Shown one piece after another: positions 7,483-9,091 of a stretch of 9,091 bases of DNA. The notes under the pieces are model-generated. The model was not told the DNA's origin. It saw only the letters and a program-made list of their open reading frames with translations, and did not search any database. Every line of letters begins with the position of its first letter. Position 1 is the stretch's first letter. A program made the position numbers and the translations under genes. Origin of the DNA: Spirochaeta sp. Its GTDB lineage: Bacteria; Spirochaetota; Spirochaetia; DSM-2461. The stretch spans positions 1 to 9,091 of the forward strand of contig DAOVYP010000062.1 in assembly GCA_030635565.1 (NCBI GenBank), given 5' to 3'.

Positions 7483-9091
7483 ATGACGATACGTCTGCGC
7501 TTAATCGGTCTTGTTGTAATAGCGAATATCTTTTTGATTTTTTCTCTTGTATATGTAAACATCCGGTTCGCGGAAATTGACGCGATCAGGGATGAACAGC
7601 TGCTGCTGACAGAGATGCGGCAGACGCTCAATGCTGAGAGCCGCGGACTGATGGATTTTCTGATATCTTCGTTCAATACAAGCATCGAGGAGTATCAGCT
7701 TCTATCGTCCGCCACTGATACAGCCTTTGAAAGCGGCAGGAATAATATCGTAATTCTTCCCGATATGGACGATGTCGTATCGAAGGCACTGGATTCGGTT
7801 TTCGGGCTGAACGATCTGATGATCGAACGTCGTGAGGAATATATTAAAAGTGCCGGGCGATTCCGGCGGCTTGCCGATGAGAATTATCCCAATATCCGCG
7901 GGGTGTCTGTATTCCGCATCGTCACCGATGAAGTCTACCGCAGGGGAGATTATGAGAAGGTGATGAAAGCCGCAGGGGAATTCGTTATGGCCCAGGTGAT
8001 TCTCCATGACACAATCACATCCAATATCGATGTCCTGAATCAACAGTTGGGTATCATAAATTCCAAAATCAAAACAGTATCTCGGAGACAGACCCTGGTA
8101 CTGAATCTTGGTATTATCGGTTTCATTATTTTATCCGTCATTCTTTCTTCAATGATTATCCGAATTATCATCAACAATGTGAAAAGACTTCTGGATGATA
8201 TTGCTGTTCTGGCCACCGGTGATCTGACTGTCAGAGCTTTTGATTCCGGCAGGGATGAACTGAGCGAACTCGGGGGGAAGCTGAACGGATTCATCGAGAC
8301 CCTGGGAGACACTCTCGGAGCCGTACAGGCCGGGTCCCGCTCCAATACCCGGGCCTGGAACGATCTTCTGAATGCCTTGGAAGACTCGGCCGGCTCGGTT
8401 GTGGAAGGGGAACGGAACTTCGAATCAATACTGGAACTGACCGGCTCACTGGACAGGAGCATCAATGATTCGGCAACTGCGGCAGAACAGATTGTTTTCC
8501 GGGTGGACAGCTTCACCGAGATGATCCAGGCGCAGGTGACCATGGTGGAGGAGACTACAGCCGCAATCACGGAAATTACCGCATCTCTATCGAATATGTC
8601 CAAAGCCGCCACCAGGCTTGAGACGGTAGCCCGGGATGGAAGCGAAAAAATCGAGAAGACCGGTAATACCATCAGGCGGGTGAGCCGTCATGTGAACGCT
8701 ATCCGGGAAATGGCGGATGTCATCAAAGGGGTGGCGGATCAGACGAACCTGCTGGCTATGAACGCCGCCATCGAGGCAGCTCATGCCGGTGACGCCGGCC
8801 GCGGATTCGGTGTTGTTGCCGATGAAATCAGAAAACTTGCCGAAACCACGGCTGAGAACTCGCGAATTATCAGTGAAAACCTTCGGGTGATAATCGATGA
8901 TATCAACGATGCCACCGAATCCAGCGTCCATACCATTTCGTCTTTCAATTTGATTGATGTAGAAGTACAAGGTGTTATAAGAAGGACTGCCGAGGTTGAG
9001 GCGAGTATTGCAGAACTCGGCCAGGGTGGCGGTCAGGTGATGGAGGCGATGATTGAACTCCGGGATTACACCACCAGGGTTAAGAAAAGCA
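7483..9091 (+). CDS. Methyl-accepting chemotaxis protein, transmembrane (3' end outside window)
   Basis: The first 536 residues of an inner-membrane chemoreceptor that runs off the right edge. Layout: TM1 about 6-26; a periplasmic sensor region about 27-203, largely helical with no recognised ligand motif; TM2 about 204-228; HAMP about 229-280, with its [20 protein letters not shown] stretch; then a long coiled-coil signalling domain. The kinase-control tip is clear at 419-450, with [18 protein letters not shown] (420-437), [16 protein letters not shown] (439-454). It should signal to CheA/CheW. The tip carries Met and His where many enterobacterial receptors have Leu and Arg. Possible methylation helices lie at about 350-390 and after 455. 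The gene is divergent from XPB with its own promoter and Shine-Dalgarno, and the ligand cannot be inferred. Confidence 0.96.
   Translation, partial: MTIRLRLIGLVVIANIFLIFSLVYVNIRFAEIDAIRDEQLLLTEMRQTLNAESRGLMDFLISSFNTSIEEYQLLSSATDTAFESGRNNIVILPDMDDVVSKALDSVFGLNDLMIERREEYIKSAGRFRRLADENYPNIRGVSVFRIVTDEVYRRGDYEKVMKAAGEFVMAQVILHDTITSNIDVLNQQLGIINSKIKTVSRRQTLVLNLGIIGFIILSVILSSMIIRIIINNVKRLLDDIAVLATGDLTVRAFDSGRDELSELGGKLNGFIETLGDTLGAVQAGSRSNTRAWNDLLNALEDSAGSVVEGERNFESILELTGSLDRSINDSATAAEQIVFRVDSFTEMIQAQVTMVEETTAAITEITASLSNMSKAATRLETVARDGSEKIEKTGNTIRRVSRHVNAIREMADVIKGVADQTNLLAMNAAIEAAHAGDAGRGFGVVADEIRKLAETTAENSRIISENLRVIIDDINDATESSVHTISSFNLIDVEVQGVIRRTAEVEASIAELGQGGGQVMEAMIELRDYTTRVKKS

Noticed and set aside
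8040..8970. Minus-strand ORFs under the chemoreceptor
   Set aside because: They are antisense to the HAMP and signalling domain; their Ser-rich composition is typical of reverse frames.

Overview
The window is ordinary, densely packed bacterial chromosome. It shows no mobile element, CRISPR array, rRNA or tRNA. The gene mix is a pyruvate:ferredoxin oxidoreductase, a fused AroD-AroE enzyme, a PilZ c-di-GMP effector, a transmembrane chemoreceptor and a bacterial XPB-type helicase with its partner. This suggests a motile, anaerobic or fermentative bacterium. A free-living spirochaete is my best guess, because RAD25/XPB-like helicases are known there and the chemoreceptor tip is the variant with Met and His. 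That placement is inference and is not proved by the window.

Left part (1-1450, minus strand): the first 285 codons of nifJ run off the left edge. They are preceded by a leader of about 114 nt that holds a dyad, a possible short upstream ORF and a 9-bp duplication around the ribosome binding site. Upstream on the same strand lies a 121-residue stand-alone PilZ protein with both c-di-GMP motifs intact.

Second block (1538-3504, plus strand): an exported 155-residue protein, apparently an internal duplication of a BamE/SmpA-like unit, is translationally coupled by a GTGA overlap to aroDE. AroDE is a two-domain enzyme for steps 3 and 4 of the shikimate pathway, with both catalytic sets intact.

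Third block (3508-7388, minus strand): XPB helicase (564 aa), then a 665-aa helicase-partner protein overlapping it by ATGA, then possibly a 45-aa single-pass membrane peptide that ends 3 nt from the aroDE stop. The helicase pair resembles the mycobacterial Rv0861c-Rv0862c pair and is the most interesting system here. It is a putative DNA repair unit, and its partner protein seems to end in a WYL-like domain.

Right part (7483-9091, plus strand): a methyl-accepting chemotaxis protein is transcribed divergently from the helicase operon through a 94-bp gap with back-to-back promoters, and it runs off the right edge. Gaps between genes are all below 300 bases. No convincing rho-independent terminator was found in any of them.
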